From Trichormus_B sp936914905 (lineage in GTDB: Bacteria > Cyanobacteriota > Cyanobacteriia > Cyanobacteriales > Nostocaceae): a DNA stretch of 64,000 nt. The stretch is from NCBI RefSeq assembly GCF_039871975.1, contig NZ_JBDPLL010000001.1; one strand, written 5' to 3'. Position 1 is the first letter of the stretch, and each line of letters starts with the position of its first letter. The position numbers and the translations under genes are program-made. The notes under the pieces were generated by a model. That model did no database searches. It had not been told where the DNA came from and saw nothing but the letters and a program-made list of their open reading frames with translations. Of the stretch, positions 1 through 9,549 are shown in pieces.

Positions 1-51
1 CAGTGCATACTCAGAGCTTTGAGTCCTCGATGTCACTGATAACTGGAACTG

Positions 52-921
52 TTAAATAGTGCCTTTGAATAAACCTTTAGGACGGATTAGCAAGACCAAA
101 ATCATGATTAATAAGGCTATGCCTTGTTTGTACTGTGAACCCAGCCAAGGGGTGCTCACCTCTTGAACAATACCAATGATAAAAGCAGCTGTGATCGCAC
201 CGTAAGGGTTGCCGATACCTCCTAAAATTATGGAAGCAAATAAGGGAAGAATCAAATACCAACCCATATTTGGTCTAACAGCAGTAATTAAACCGTACAT
301 ACTACCGCCTAAAGAAGTTAAAGTACCAGCAATTACCCAAGTCCAGATAATTACTCTATCAACCTTAATGCCAGAGACTCTAGCTAAGTCTAAGTCATCA
401 GCTACTGCTCGCATGGCTTTACCAATTTTGGTGTTTTGCAGTAAGTAGTGAAGCAAGGAAATTGACACTATTGCTAACCCCAGTACCCATAATTGATTTT
501 GCGGTACTCTTATTTGACCAAATTCTAAGGCAGGGGTTATAGGGAGATTATAGTTTTGATTTTTACCACCCCAGATAAAAATAATGCCGTTGCGGAGAAA
601 TAAAGCCAGACCAATAGAAATAATGATCAGTGTTGTCGAAGTAGCACGAACCGACCGCATTTTTGACCACAGTAATTTTTCCGCCAGTAACATTGCAGCT
701 ACTGTACCCACTACAGCTAAAATCATTGATAGCCAAATATTTACCCCCAGGGTATTTACCACCAGTGTTAAATAAGCTCCTAAGGTAAGAAAATCACCGT
801 GAGCAAAATTAGATAACCGTAAAATTCCCTGGGTTAGGGTAAGTCCAACCGCTGCTAGGGCAATAATACTCCCTACAGCAATTCCATTAACTGTTAATTG
901 AGCTATTAGTTCTGTATCCAT
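52..921 (-). CDS. natD: Branched-chain/neutral amino acid ABC transporter permease (LivH/NatD type)
   Basis: One of the two membrane permease subunits of a hydrophobic/neutral amino-acid ABC importer in the plasma membrane. In heterocystous cyanobacteria the N-I (Nat) system feeds amino acids such as Pro, Phe and Leu back into cells. The 289-residue protein is almost entirely hydrophobic, with about eight membrane segments. It carries the LivH-family signature NFAHGDFL near residues 38-45 and the cytoplasmic loop LGGIGNPYGA near 233-242, which contacts the ATPase. Length fits LivH/NatD and is too short for LivM/NatC or UrtB. The start is the ATG at 921. No other transporter subunit lies in the window, in keeping with the scattered nat genes of cyanobacteria. 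The exact substrate is inferred from family membership. Confidence 0.82.
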   Translation of the reverse strand: MDTELIAQLTVNGIAVGSIIALAAVGLTLTQGILRLSNFAHGDFLTLGAYLTLVVNTLGVNIWLSMILAVVGTVAAMLLAEKLLWSKMRSVRATSTTLIIISIGLALFLRNGIIFIWGGKNQNYNLPITPALEFGQIRVPQNQLWVLGLAIVSISLLHYLLQNTKIGKAMRAVADDLDLARVSGIKVDRVIIWTWVIAGTLTSLGGSMYGLITAVRPNMGWYLILPLFASIILGGIGNPYGAITAAFIIGIVQEVSTPWLGSQYKQGIALLIMILVLLIRPKGLFKGTI

Positions 922-1099
922 TGTTGTTAGTTAGCATGAAAAAATCAGTGTGACTTCTTTATAATAAGTGTGCAATTAAGCGTTACAATCGGCACTGTCA
1001 ATTATAATTTTCTCTTAAAAAAGATTTATCCGTTAATATACATAAAATCCAGTTTGTATTTTCCTGTCAAGCTCAGTTTCTTTGTCCGTCTATTTTACC

Positions 1100-2941
1100 A
1101 TGCAGCAACCTTCAAGTTTACCAGAACAGAACTCACAGATAGACGGAACGCCAACTCTTTTGCAAACAATCCAGCAACTGCGGGATGACTTGTGGTTAGA
1201 AAGTAGCCTAAATCAGTTGCAAAGCCGATTGTATGAATGCCTGCTTTCGGCTGCTAACACTATGTCACAAGTTATAACCCCAGAAGCAGAGATTTTTCAA
1301 ACTGTTGTCAATGAACTTCATCAGGCTTTAAATACCGGTTGTATAGGGTGTACGCATTATGTCGTAGGCATAGCTCAATGTCAACCACAAGAAAAAAAAG
1401 GTAGAATTTGTTATGTTTCTAGGTTTTCTACCCTGGAAACACGAACTACAGAAATTAGCTACAAACAACCGACAAAGGTGGAGTTTAAATTAGACGCTGC
1501 TATCAGATTAGAAGATTTGCAGCAGATGGAGAGACAAAAACCACGGATTGCTTGGCCTTTAGTTGATGATTCTAGAGATATGATGGCATGGCTAATTATT
1601 GCCACAGCTAAACCACATGATCATCGTGAGCAAATTCATCCATTACAGATTCAACTGCGATCACAATTAATCACAAAGACAATCCAGCATTTTAATACAG
1701 CCTTAGCACAACTGAGGCAAATTCAATCTTGGCAAGAACGTTGTCAACAGTTAGCTAACTTTAATCAGGAACTAGAACGCACCAATCAACTCAAAAACCA
1801 GTTTCTAGCCAATACCAGCCACGAAATTCGCACCCCGCTTAGTTCTATTATTGGATTCACCCATCTACTGCTGGCCCAAGGTTACGAATCAGAAAGACAA
1901 CGCCATCAGGAATATTTACACATCATCCAATCTAGTGGTAAGCATTTGCTAGAGCTGATTAACGATATTTTGGATCTCTCTAAAATTGAAGCCAACCAAC
2001 TAGAAGTCCAATGGGAAATAGTCGAAGTATCGACATTATGCCGTAACGTTTTAGCTTTGGTAAAAGAGAAAGCTGCTAATAAAGGGTTAAAACTACGGTT
2101 AGAAATAGATAATGATGTCACAAATTTAGTAGTTGATCCCTTGAGGCTCAAGCAAATGCTATTAAATCTATTATTTAACGCTATTAAATTCACAAATTTA
2201 GGTAGTGTTGGTTTACGGGTATCTATAAAAGATTTATATTTACGATTTTCAGTTTGGGATACTGGTATTGGTATTTCCCAGGAAAACCAAACACGCTTGT
2301 TTCGTCCCTACAGTCAAATTATTAATCCTGGTGCTGGAAGCAATGAAGGTACTGGTTTGGGTTTAGTGGTGACACAGCAACTTGTAGAAATCCATGGTGG
2401 TTATTTAGAATTGGAATCAGTAATTGATCAAGGTTCATGTTTTACCATTATCCTTCCTCTCAAGCCACAGGGGAAGATTTTGGAAGCTATCAAAATCAAG
2501 GCAGGAGAAGATTTAGAAATTAGTCAGGAGCTTAAGAAAGCTTCTAATTTCCAATCTTCTTCTAGTATTCTAATAAATACCTCACGAGTAATTTTATTGG
2601 TGGAAGACGATTTAGCCAATTCCGAATTAATAAGAATTTATCTTGGTAGATTGGGTTATCGAGTAACTTGTGTGAAGAATGCTCAGGAAATGTGGACAAT
2701 GCTGCCACAAATAGAACCAGCAGTTATTTTAATGGATGTGAGTCTACCAAATACCAATGGTTTGAACTTGGTAAGACAACTCAGAAACAATATTGAATAT
2801 CAGCAGATACCAATAGTTGCCCAAACAGCAATGACAATGAAAGGAGATAGAGAGACTTGTCTAGCCGCGGGTGTGGATGACTATATTTCTAAACCTATAG
2901 ATTTACAACTTTTAGGTACTATAGTAGCAAAGTATATCTAA
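1100..2941 (+). CDS. Hybrid histidine kinase with C-terminal receiver domain
   Basis: Signal-transduction kinase of about 613 residues. The N-terminal ~210 residues form a poorly conserved sensor part, possibly GAF-like. They are followed by a short coiled linker and a HisKA dimerisation domain with the phospho-acceptor histidine in TSHEIRTPLSSIIGF (about residue 240). The HATPase domain has its N box at LLNLLFNAIKFT, G1 at DTGIGIS and G2 at GTGLGLVV. A receiver domain begins around residue 495, with acidic residues in VEDD, the phospho-acceptor Asp in LMDVSLP (about residue 545) and the conserved Lys in ISKPID. No membrane segment is seen, so it is probably cytoplasmic. A TTG at 1082 is an alternative start; the ATG at 1100 is preferred. 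No partner gene is adjacent, so the signal is unknown. Confidence 0.85.
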   Translation: MQQPSSLPEQNSQIDGTPTLLQTIQQLRDDLWLESSLNQLQSRLYECLLSAANTMSQVITPEAEIFQTVVNELHQALNTGCIGCTHYVVGIAQCQPQEKKGRICYVSRFSTLETRTTEISYKQPTKVEFKLDAAIRLEDLQQMERQKPRIAWPLVDDSRDMMAWLIIATAKPHDHREQIHPLQIQLRSQLITKTIQHFNTALAQLRQIQSWQERCQQLANFNQELERTNQLKNQFLANTSHEIRTPLSSIIGFTHLLLAQGYESERQRHQEYLHIIQSSGKHLLELINDILDLSKIEANQLEVQWEIVEVSTLCRNVLALVKEKAANKGLKLRLEIDNDVTNLVVDPLRLKQMLLNLLFNAIKFTNLGSVGLRVSIKDLYLRFSVWDTGIGISQENQTRLFRPYSQIINPGAGSNEGTGLGLVVTQQLVEIHGGYLELESVIDQGSCFTIILPLKPQGKILEAIKIKAGEDLEISQELKKASNFQSSSSILINTSRVILLVEDDLANSELIRIYLGRLGYRVTCVKNAQEMWTMLPQIEPAVILMDVSLPNTNGLNLVRQLRNNIEYQQIPIVAQTAMTMKGDRETCLAAGVDDYISKPIDLQLLGTIVAKYI

Positions 2942-3176
2942 TTATCAGAATAAAGTATATCTAATTATCAGAATCACGACTTGCAGGACTTACAGGATGA
3001 GGATATTTCATTACTTTTCATTTAAAAAGAATAATCACTATTAAGAATATTTTCAGGAGTAAGATAGAGAATCCTGAATTAGGATGTCATTTCTAGACAA
3101 AGTATGGTAACGAAGGAAATGATCAATGACTACAATAGTAGTGGTCAGTTATTATTAGTTTTGGCAGGACTGAGAA

Positions 3177-3998
3177 ATGAAACTAACAGAAAAACTACAA
3201 CGAGTAAAAGATTTATTTGTGGAAATGGGGCAGGCTTTAATAGCCTACTCAGGGGGAGTTGATAGTACATTAGTAGCGAAGATTGCTTATGATCTGTTGG
3301 GCGATCATGCTTTGGCTGTAACTGCGGTCTCCCCTTCCCTACTACCAGAAGAATTAGCAGACGCAACAGCACAAGCAGAAACTATTGGGATAGCCCATAA
3401 AATTGTTCAGACTCACGAGATGGAAAATACCAACTACACCTCTAACCCTGTAAATCGTTGCTATTTTTGCAAAAGTGAATTGCATGATACACTTAAGCCA
3501 TTAGCATTAGAGTTAGGATATCCTTATGTAGTAGATGGGGTCAATGCAGATGATTTGCATGATTATCGCCCCGGAATTCAAGCAGCAAAAGAAAGAGGTG
3601 CGCGATCACCCCTAGCAGAAATAGGTGTTACAAAAGCCGAAGTTCGTCAACTTTCTCAACAACTCGGATTACCTTGGTCAGATAAACCAGCCCAACCATG
3701 TTTAAGTTCTCGCTTTCCCTACGGTGAAGAGATTACCATAGGCAAATTACAGCGAGTAGGTAGAGCAGAAATTTATTTACGAAATCTGGGTTGGGAGAAT
3801 TTACGGGTACGTTCAGAAGGTAATACAGCTAGAATAGAATTGCCACCAGAAAAAATTCAAGATTTTATCTTAACGACAGATTTACCGACCCTGCTGAGTA
3901 CATTTCACAATTTAGGATTTATCTACGTCACGTTAGATTTAGAAGGTTATTACAGCGGCAAATTAAATCAAGTTTTAGAGCAGATTACAGCCAGATAA
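3177..3998 (+). CDS. larE: ATP-dependent sacrificial sulfur transferase LarE
   Basis: PP-loop pyrophosphatase of the LarE family, 273 residues. LarE adenylates and thiolates the pyridinium dicarboxylate precursor of the nickel-pincer nucleotide cofactor of lactate racemase. The ATP-binding PP-loop SGGVDS is at residues 25-30. Three cysteines are visible: a CYFC pair (95 and 98) and one in PCLSSRFPYG (175). Known LarE proteins either sacrifice one cysteine sulfur or use three cysteines to hold an iron-sulfur cluster; this pattern resembles the latter, by inference. No larB, larC or larA lies nearby, so the physiological target is open. The 3' end abuts a truncated IS relic, but the reading frame looks complete. 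Confidence 0.85.
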   Translation: MKLTEKLQRVKDLFVEMGQALIAYSGGVDSTLVAKIAYDLLGDHALAVTAVSPSLLPEELADATAQAETIGIAHKIVQTHEMENTNYTSNPVNRCYFCKSELHDTLKPLALELGYPYVVDGVNADDLHDYRPGIQAAKERGARSPLAEIGVTKAEVRQLSQQLGLPWSDKPAQPCLSSRFPYGEEITIGKLQRVGRAEIYLRNLGWENLRVRSEGNTARIELPPEKIQDFILTTDLPTLLSTFHNLGFIYVTLDLEGYYSGKLNQVLEQITAR

Positions 3999-4512
3999 TA
4001 ATGTGTTCGACAAAAATACCGTTCCTGGAAAACCCTGTCGGGCTCGGATAATCGCTATAATTTTTTCTACCTGTTCAAGGAGACTAGTAGGCAAAAGATT
4101 TCCTAATATCTATAGCTAGTAATTAAATGTGTCCTTTGCTTCCGTTTTGAAGATACCGAAATGCAAACCTAAAACCTTAAATGTTGGTTGGCATTTTCCT
4201 CAAATAAAACAAGCATAGACATACCTCTTCTTTATCTCTAGTTTTGGTTTCCGCCCTCCTCATTTCTGATTTATAGGTATCTTTTTACTTTCTATCTCAG
4301 CTTGAATTCTTTTATTCTGTATTTCAGCTTGGGCTAACAAGTCTTGAAACTGATGGTTAGTTATTCCCAGGATTTTTTCTACGATGTGGATATTGAAGAA
4401 TATAATTAAGTGGATACTCTTGAATATAACTAAGTTGATTCTTACTTTTGGTAGACGGTCAAAATTACCTTCTACTATTTTTTTTGACACCAAGTTAATT
4501 TTCCTGACAGAA
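3999..4512 (-). mobile_element. Internally deleted HTH_Tnp_4/DDE_4-type IS relic, copy 1
   Basis: Relic of a cyanobacterial transposase of the helix-turn-helix Tnp_4/DDE_4 kind (IS5-like superfamily). Reading the minus strand, phrases such as NHQFQDLLAQAEIQNKRIQ survive from the N-terminal half. The sequence then jumps from the region after VEK directly to a fragment resembling FSSKRIFVEHIIR near the C-terminus, so the DDE catalytic core is missing. Beyond that fragment the element stops and larE begins. The outer end reads CTGTCAGGAAAATTAACTTG on the minus strand, matching the ends of copies at 10503 and 46070. Several frameshifts and stops are present; it cannot encode an active transposase. 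Confidence 0.75.
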
Positions 4513-4513
4513 T

Positions 4514-5632
4514 CTATTCCACCTGTTGCAAGGCAAATCGCCACAGATCATATCCTTGAGGTGATAAATGCACCCCATCAGTTGTTAAATCTGAACGCAA
4601 ATTACCATCTGAGTTAGCAAACCAATTGTTTATATTCAGATAATAAACGCCTTCCTTTTTCGTAATTAAAGAAATTTTGGAATTGATATAAAGAATCCGA
4701 CTGTTAGAAATTTGAGCGTGGCTAACAGGTAGAATTGATTGCACCATAATCTGACTTTTTGGGTGAGTATGACGCAAGCTGTGAATAATCCGGCGATGAT
4801 TAATTAGAATTGTTTGGTCACTAGCACCCCTTAGCAAATCATTAATCCCAATCATCAGATAAATTACTTCTGGGCGTGTTGTCGAAAATGCTGACAATCT
4901 TCTCAATACACCTTTAGAGGTATCTCCAGATATCCCTTGATTCAGCCAAAGTTTACCAGTAGGGAGTTTTTCTTTAGGAAACCACATGCTCAAAGAATCA
5001 CCCACTAAAATACTCAAACGATTTGTACCCTGACCTTGAGAAATTGCCCTAGCTTCCATAGCTAATAAGCCTTTCCAGTCTTTATAACTAACTTTCTGTT
5101 GCTTAACTAACTTCGATAAAGACTGTAAATTATCATCATCGACACGAGTGTATATCTGACCAGTCTTCAGGCAGGCTAATCGTAGATAGTACATTTGACT
5201 TCCAGATACTAAACTTTGCTTAGTTTTTTGAGAAGTGAAGTTTATTGAAGTTTCTTTAGGCTTGGGCAAAACGTAGTTAGTTAACTCTGCTAACAAGATA
5301 TCAACACCAGAAGTAATTTTCTGACCTACTTTTAGCTGTGAACTATCTGATACTGATACATATTGGCTGCTAAATTCTGGACGAGAGATAACTTTGTTAC
5401 GTACTTGTGGCTGTAAGCTTGCTGGTTTGGAAGTAACTTGACTACTGAACTCTGGTAAAGAAATATCAACATTAGAGGTAACTTTTTTACCTACTGATGA
5501 CAGTGAACGTGCTTTAAAATCATCTGGGAAACCAGTATTTTTTTGAGGGGTACTCGACATCTTTGGGAGATTAGATGTTGGTACTGTTAGTCCTGTTAAT
5601 AAGCTGGCTGCCAACAGATAACGATCATTCAT
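4514..5632 (-). CDS. SGNH/GDSL-family hydrolase, exported
   Basis: Predicted secreted or periplasmic esterase-like enzyme of the SGNH (GDSL) hydrolase superfamily, 372 residues. A hydrophobic N-terminus (LLAASLLTGLTVP) suggests a signal peptide. A long low-complexity Ser/Thr/Lys-rich stretch, with three or four repeats of a 'K..S...LPEFSSQV' type, fills residues 20-130. The catalytic domain follows: block I GDS in LVGDSLSMWF (nucleophile Ser), block II Gly in NQGISGD, block III in MIGINDLLRG, and block V DGVHLSPQGY with the catalytic Asp and His. All four SGNH residues are therefore present. The substrate is not predictable; relatives deacylate lipids or deacetylate polysaccharides. The stop lies directly against an IS relic, but the C-terminus looks normal. 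Confidence 0.8.
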   Translation of the reverse strand: MNDRYLLAASLLTGLTVPTSNLPKMSSTPQKNTGFPDDFKARSLSSVGKKVTSNVDISLPEFSSQVTSKPASLQPQVRNKVISRPEFSSQYVSVSDSSQLKVGQKITSGVDILLAELTNYVLPKPKETSINFTSQKTKQSLVSGSQMYYLRLACLKTGQIYTRVDDDNLQSLSKLVKQQKVSYKDWKGLLAMEARAISQGQGTNRLSILVGDSLSMWFPKEKLPTGKLWLNQGISGDTSKGVLRRLSAFSTTRPEVIYLMIGINDLLRGASDQTILINHRRIIHSLRHTHPKSQIMVQSILPVSHAQISNSRILYINSKISLITKKEGVYYLNINNWFANSDGNLRSDLTTDGVHLSPQGYDLWRFALQQVE

Positions 5633-5663
5633 TGTTTTTTCTTTCCTTGCAAGTACTCGCTGC

Positions 5664-5703
5664 TTTTCCTGAATTCGGCCTGACTAGGCCGAATTCAGGA
5701 AAA
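5664..5703. repeat. Perfect 18-bp palindrome with 4-nt loop
   Basis: Arms 5664-5681 and 5686-5703 are exact inverse complements (core CCTGAATTCGGCCT / AGGCCGAATTCAGG) around the loop GACT. It lies in the divergent spacer between the SGNH hydrolase start (5632) and the small gene at 5853. T-rich and A-rich flanks would make it terminator-like on either strand, yet no gene ends here, so an operator, a cruciform or a mobile palindrome are alternatives. Confidence 0.9.
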
Positions 5704-5852
5704 TCTTACTTTGCTGATGCCGTATCAATATCCCCCACCAGAATGTTATTTTGCATCTTTGAGTATCAAAAGGGACTACCAGAAAAAATGTTAAATTTTT
5801 TTATATATACAATAACGTCGTTTAAAGTGCTAAGATTTATGCGAAGTCATTA

Positions 5853-6065
5853 ATGTTTCCATTTAATTCCGTGGCTAGAGCTAGTACTGCAATTGGTGTC
5901 AGTCCAATAATTAAAGAGATTGTGCAAAAACAGGCACATTCTACCCGTCTGACGTTGAAAGAGGTTATCCTCATGGGGATGTTAGCAATTGACAGACTTG
6001 ATGATCAAAGTCGTCAAGAGTTGGCAGATCAAGTTCATCAAATGCAAGTGACTGGTGATATCTGA
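5853..6065 (+). CDS. Small hypothetical protein
   Basis: Seventy-residue protein that I do not recognise. It is predicted mostly helical, with a conserved-looking core SPIIKEIVQKQAHSTRLTLKE followed by a hydrophobic helix (VILMGMLAID) and an acidic/glutamine-rich tail. Size and helical pattern would suit a small DNA-binding or antitoxin-like protein, but no toxin gene follows and no motif is diagnostic. The start is the ATG at 5853; no strong ribosome-binding site is seen. The coding texture is good, so it is probably real. Confidence 0.5.
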   Translation: MFPFNSVARASTAIGVSPIIKEIVQKQAHSTRLTLKEVILMGMLAIDRLDDQSRQELADQVHQMQVTGDI

Positions 6066-7310
6066 ATCTGCATTGATTAGTCTAAACTCTAAAATCTCAA
6101 GTGCAACAAAATGATCGGCACTCAAGATAATAGTAGAACGGCGACTAATCAATTATCAATTCTTAGCTAGATTCATAGCAGTGTTCCATTCTATCAACTT
6201 TGTTCAATTAACAAGAGATGCAGTGGTATTGTTGAATTTCCGCAACGAACACCGTTGTACTACAGAGTGAGAAAGGATATCAAAAGAGTGAGAAGGGATA
6301 TCAAACATGATTCCCTTCATGAATGAAAAACTGAATAAAGATCAGCGTGAAACTCTGATATTAATTAACAGATAACGCACTGAATGGCGTTTAATGACCG
6401 CTGATTTACAGCGGCATAAACACCATTAACAGTAAATATTAGTAATTCCTAATCAGCTAGGTAAGACTGAACTTTAGTTATCCTTTACGGTTTCCTTGAA
6501 AATATAACGTTAATCAGGACAATGGAGGACCTTAACAGCCATACGTGAGTAAATTCTACTTACTCTAGCTATAAAGCTAAAAAAATTTTCTTTTATTAGA
6601 CCTCTTGCAGAATTATTTCCATGGTACGATATACATTCTTAGATCTTATTCTAACTTATCTTCGGGTTTATTTGCGCTTGCTAATAGACCTATATTTAAA
6701 ATAATTCGTATGACAAAATAAACAGATTAGATAGAAACGTGAGTATCAATAGTGACGAGTTGCTTAAAAGGAATAGAATGATATTCTAGAGGAATAACAG
6801 CGATTGATTGGAATCAAATATAAAGAGTTCATCACATTAGTAGGATTAGCACAAAAAAGGTATCGTTATAGTCAGGCTATAGATATGGTATATGGATTAG
6901 TTAGGTTAGATCTAAATGCTTTATTTAAACTAAGCCATAATATTTGAATTATCAGATTTCACACACATGTAGCTTTTTAGAAAGGTATATTTCTCAACAT
7001 TATCAGAAATTTTGAGATTTTGATCCCCAAACCATTATTTTTAAGTTCAGCAACGATAGCTGTTTTATCTCAATTAAATCTTTATCTCAATTGAATTTAC
7101 TGTAATCCCTTTACAGCAGGCTTTTATATTTTATGGACAGGTCTATTAGGTTAGGTCATATGAGATAATGGTTGTAAATAATTTTTAGGCAAGAAAAGTT
7201 TAGGCAAGAAAAGTGATTTTAACCCAGAGAAACACTAAGGATTGATTAACGCTTAAAGGATGAAAAACAAAATTTTTTTTCATCCTTCGTCATTTGATGC
7301 TTGATTCTGT
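6066..7310. other. Gene-free 1.2 kb stretch
   Basis: No convincing intact gene. A stop-free plus-strand stretch of about 45 codons around 6809-6945, including GLAQKRYRYSQAIDMVYGL, looks like a gene fragment without a start codon; I cannot place it in a family. Runs at 6270-6310 contain a short direct repeat (GAGTGAGAAGGGATATCAAA-like, two copies). Confidence 0.4.
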
Positions 7311-9083
7311 TTATGGTGTTCCCACAGCACCAGAGTAAACTAAACCCCGTTGCATATTTAAAGTTAAAATCGCTCCATCTTTAATTATTTGTGTTGCTTC
7401 TTTAACACCAACTATTACTGGTACACCTAGACGTAACCCAATGACTGCAGCATGACTTGTGAGACTTTCATCTTCTGTAATAATTCCGCCTGCTTTACGA
7501 ATTGCATCTACAAAATCAACCCCAGTACGAGGTGCAACTAAAATATCACCTGGGTTAAAGTTACTTGCATCCATACCAGTATAAGCTACCCGTGCGCGGC
7601 CACTGACTGAACCCTGTCCTAGTCCTATTCCCTGTCCTAGTACTGCTGTTACTACTTCTACCTTAATAAGGTCTGTTGACCCCGAAACTCCTTGGAGAGT
7701 ACCAGCAGTCATTACGACTAAATCACCTTCGCTTAAGAGGTTTTTTTCTTGGGCGACATTAATAGCGGCTTGAAATGTCTGTCCAGTTGATGGTAATTCC
7801 AGTACTAGTAGGGGTTTAATTCCCCAAACCATTTGTAGCTGTCGTGCTACATTTACATGGGGTGTGATGGCTAAAATTGGTGTTTTAGGTCGGAATTTAG
7901 AAACGTTGCGGGCTGTAGCTCCTGTTTGTGTCAAGGTCATAATTGCTGCTGCATTCAGATTTTCAGCAATTTGACCTACAGCTTGACTAATAGCGTTAGG
8001 AATAGAGCGTCTATTATCTCTCGATTGACGAGAGTTTGAGTTTTGTGCTTCTTCTTGTTCAATACGTTCCGCAATTCGCGCCATTGTTGCTACTGCTTCC
8101 ACTGGGTAATCACCAACTGCTGTTTCATTGGAAAGCATGACTGCATCTGTACCATCGAGAATAGCGTTAGCTACGTCGGATACTTCTGCACGGGTAGGAC
8201 GGGGGTTACTGACCATGCTATCTAACATTTGGGTGGCGGTAATAATGGGAATTCCCAAACGGTTGGCTGTGGTAATTAGCCGCTTTTGCAGTACGGGAAC
8301 ATCTTCGGCTGGTAGTTCTACTCCTAGGTCACCTCTAGCAACCATTACCCCATCACATAAGGATAAAATGGCTTCCATTTGTTCAATCGCTTCGTGTTTT
8401 TCGATTTTGGCGACTACGGGGACATTTTTACCGATACTGGAAATTAGTTCTCTAATTTCAATAATATCTTGGGGGTTGCGAACAAAGGAAAGTGCTACCC
8501 AATCTACACCTTGGTCTAAACCGAACATCAGATCCTCTCGGTCTTTGTCAGTCATAGCTTTGATTGATAGATATACTCTAGGAAAGTTAACACCTTTATT
8601 GTTGGAAAGTTTACCTGCAACTGTCACACAACAGTGTAAATCACCTTTATCGCGGTTAATCTCCTCGACTACCATTTCCACTCGTCCATCATCGAGGAGA
8701 ATTTTCGCACCGACAGGGACTTCATCTGCTAAATGATCGTAGGTAACACAGCTAATTTCTTGGCTTCCTATAACTGGACGATTTGTTAATGTAAAGTGAT
8801 CGCCCTTTGCCAAAACTATAAAACCATTTTCAAACTGCCCCAAGCGAATTTTTGGGCCTTGCAAATCTTGGAGAATAGCTACTGGTCTATTGAGTTCAAA
8901 AGCAGTTTGCCGAATTAACCGAATACTACGCTGGTGATCAGCATGGGTTCCGTGGGAGAAATTAAGCCGCAGTGTTGTTGCACCAGCTTCAATAATTGCT
9001 TTCAGCATTTTTGCACTGCTGGTAGACGGTCCAATAGTAGCAACAATTTTGGTTCGGCGCAGAGAATCTCTTAATTGCGTCAT
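7311..9083 (-). CDS. pyk: Pyruvate kinase with C-terminal PEP-utiliser mobile domain
   Basis: Glycolytic enzyme converting phosphoenolpyruvate and ADP to pyruvate and ATP in the cytoplasm. The 590-residue protein has the beta-barrel start TKIVATIGPSTSS, the substrate-loop region NFSHGTHADH and KGDHFTLTN. It also has the active-site stretch VAKIEKHEAIEQ, the MVARGDLGVELP signature and TATQMLDSM. After the regulatory C domain (residues 360-480) comes an extra ~100-residue phosphohistidine-type mobile domain with TSHAAVIGLRLGVPVIVG. This extension is typical of cyanobacterial and Bacillus-type pyruvate kinases and explains the length. The start is the ATG at 9083. The gene is monocistronic, with ~445 bp free upstream. 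Confidence 0.95.
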   Translation of the reverse strand: MTQLRDSLRRTKIVATIGPSTSSAKMLKAIIEAGATTLRLNFSHGTHADHQRSIRLIRQTAFELNRPVAILQDLQGPKIRLGQFENGFIVLAKGDHFTLTNRPVIGSQEISCVTYDHLADEVPVGAKILLDDGRVEMVVEEINRDKGDLHCCVTVAGKLSNNKGVNFPRVYLSIKAMTDKDREDLMFGLDQGVDWVALSFVRNPQDIIEIRELISSIGKNVPVVAKIEKHEAIEQMEAILSLCDGVMVARGDLGVELPAEDVPVLQKRLITTANRLGIPIITATQMLDSMVSNPRPTRAEVSDVANAILDGTDAVMLSNETAVGDYPVEAVATMARIAERIEQEEAQNSNSRQSRDNRRSIPNAISQAVGQIAENLNAAAIMTLTQTGATARNVSKFRPKTPILAITPHVNVARQLQMVWGIKPLLVLELPSTGQTFQAAINVAQEKNLLSEGDLVVMTAGTLQGVSGSTDLIKVEVVTAVLGQGIGLGQGSVSGRARVAYTGMDASNFNPGDILVAPRTGVDFVDAIRKAGGIITEDESLTSHAAVIGLRLGVPVIVGVKEATQIIKDGAILTLNMQRGLVYSGAVGTP

Positions 9084-9549
9084 GGGGTGGTTTCAGAATT
9101 TGTTGGATCTATCTGGGAAATAATCGTAAATTAAGCGATCTCTCCTTTTCAGTCACTGCTATATCAATAGTTATTAAAGTTATAAGCAGTTAGTCATGGG
9201 GACATACTTGTCAGTTGAGGGGGAAGGGGTAAGAGGGAATAGGGACGGAAAAATCTTGACCCTTTAACTTTTACTCTTTCCACAGTTACAACTTCAACAC
9301 TCTTAACTGAGCAGTATTGAGAGTCTTAGTTATGGTATAGATTTGATATCGTACACCAATATGATTTGTAACCTATCTCTAGGAGAGCTTTTTTTGTCTA
9401 AACACTCTTCTAGTCTGGAATCATAGCGTCATTTATTTGCTAATAAGCAAGACTAAGGATAAATCTTGGTATACAAAGCTTTATATAACTTTACTAATGA
9501 CTCACATTTATCTTATGATTTGTAATATTTGATAAAGAAGGAGTTAATA
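9084..9549. other. Divergent intergenic region pyk/crtR
   Basis: No coding potential is seen. It must hold the promoters of pyk (leftward) and crtR (rightward). A ribosome-binding site AAGGAG at 9538-9543 sits 6 nt before the ATG at 9550 and decides the crtR start. Confidence 0.5.

Noticed and set aside
4260..4544. Functional small gene in the larE-hydrolase spacer
   Set aside because: It is the N-terminal piece of the deleted IS relic running into the hydrolase stop region.
8128..8736. 202-codon plus-strand frame opposite pyk
   Set aside because: Antisense shadow of the well-conserved pyruvate kinase gene, with no protein-like motifs.
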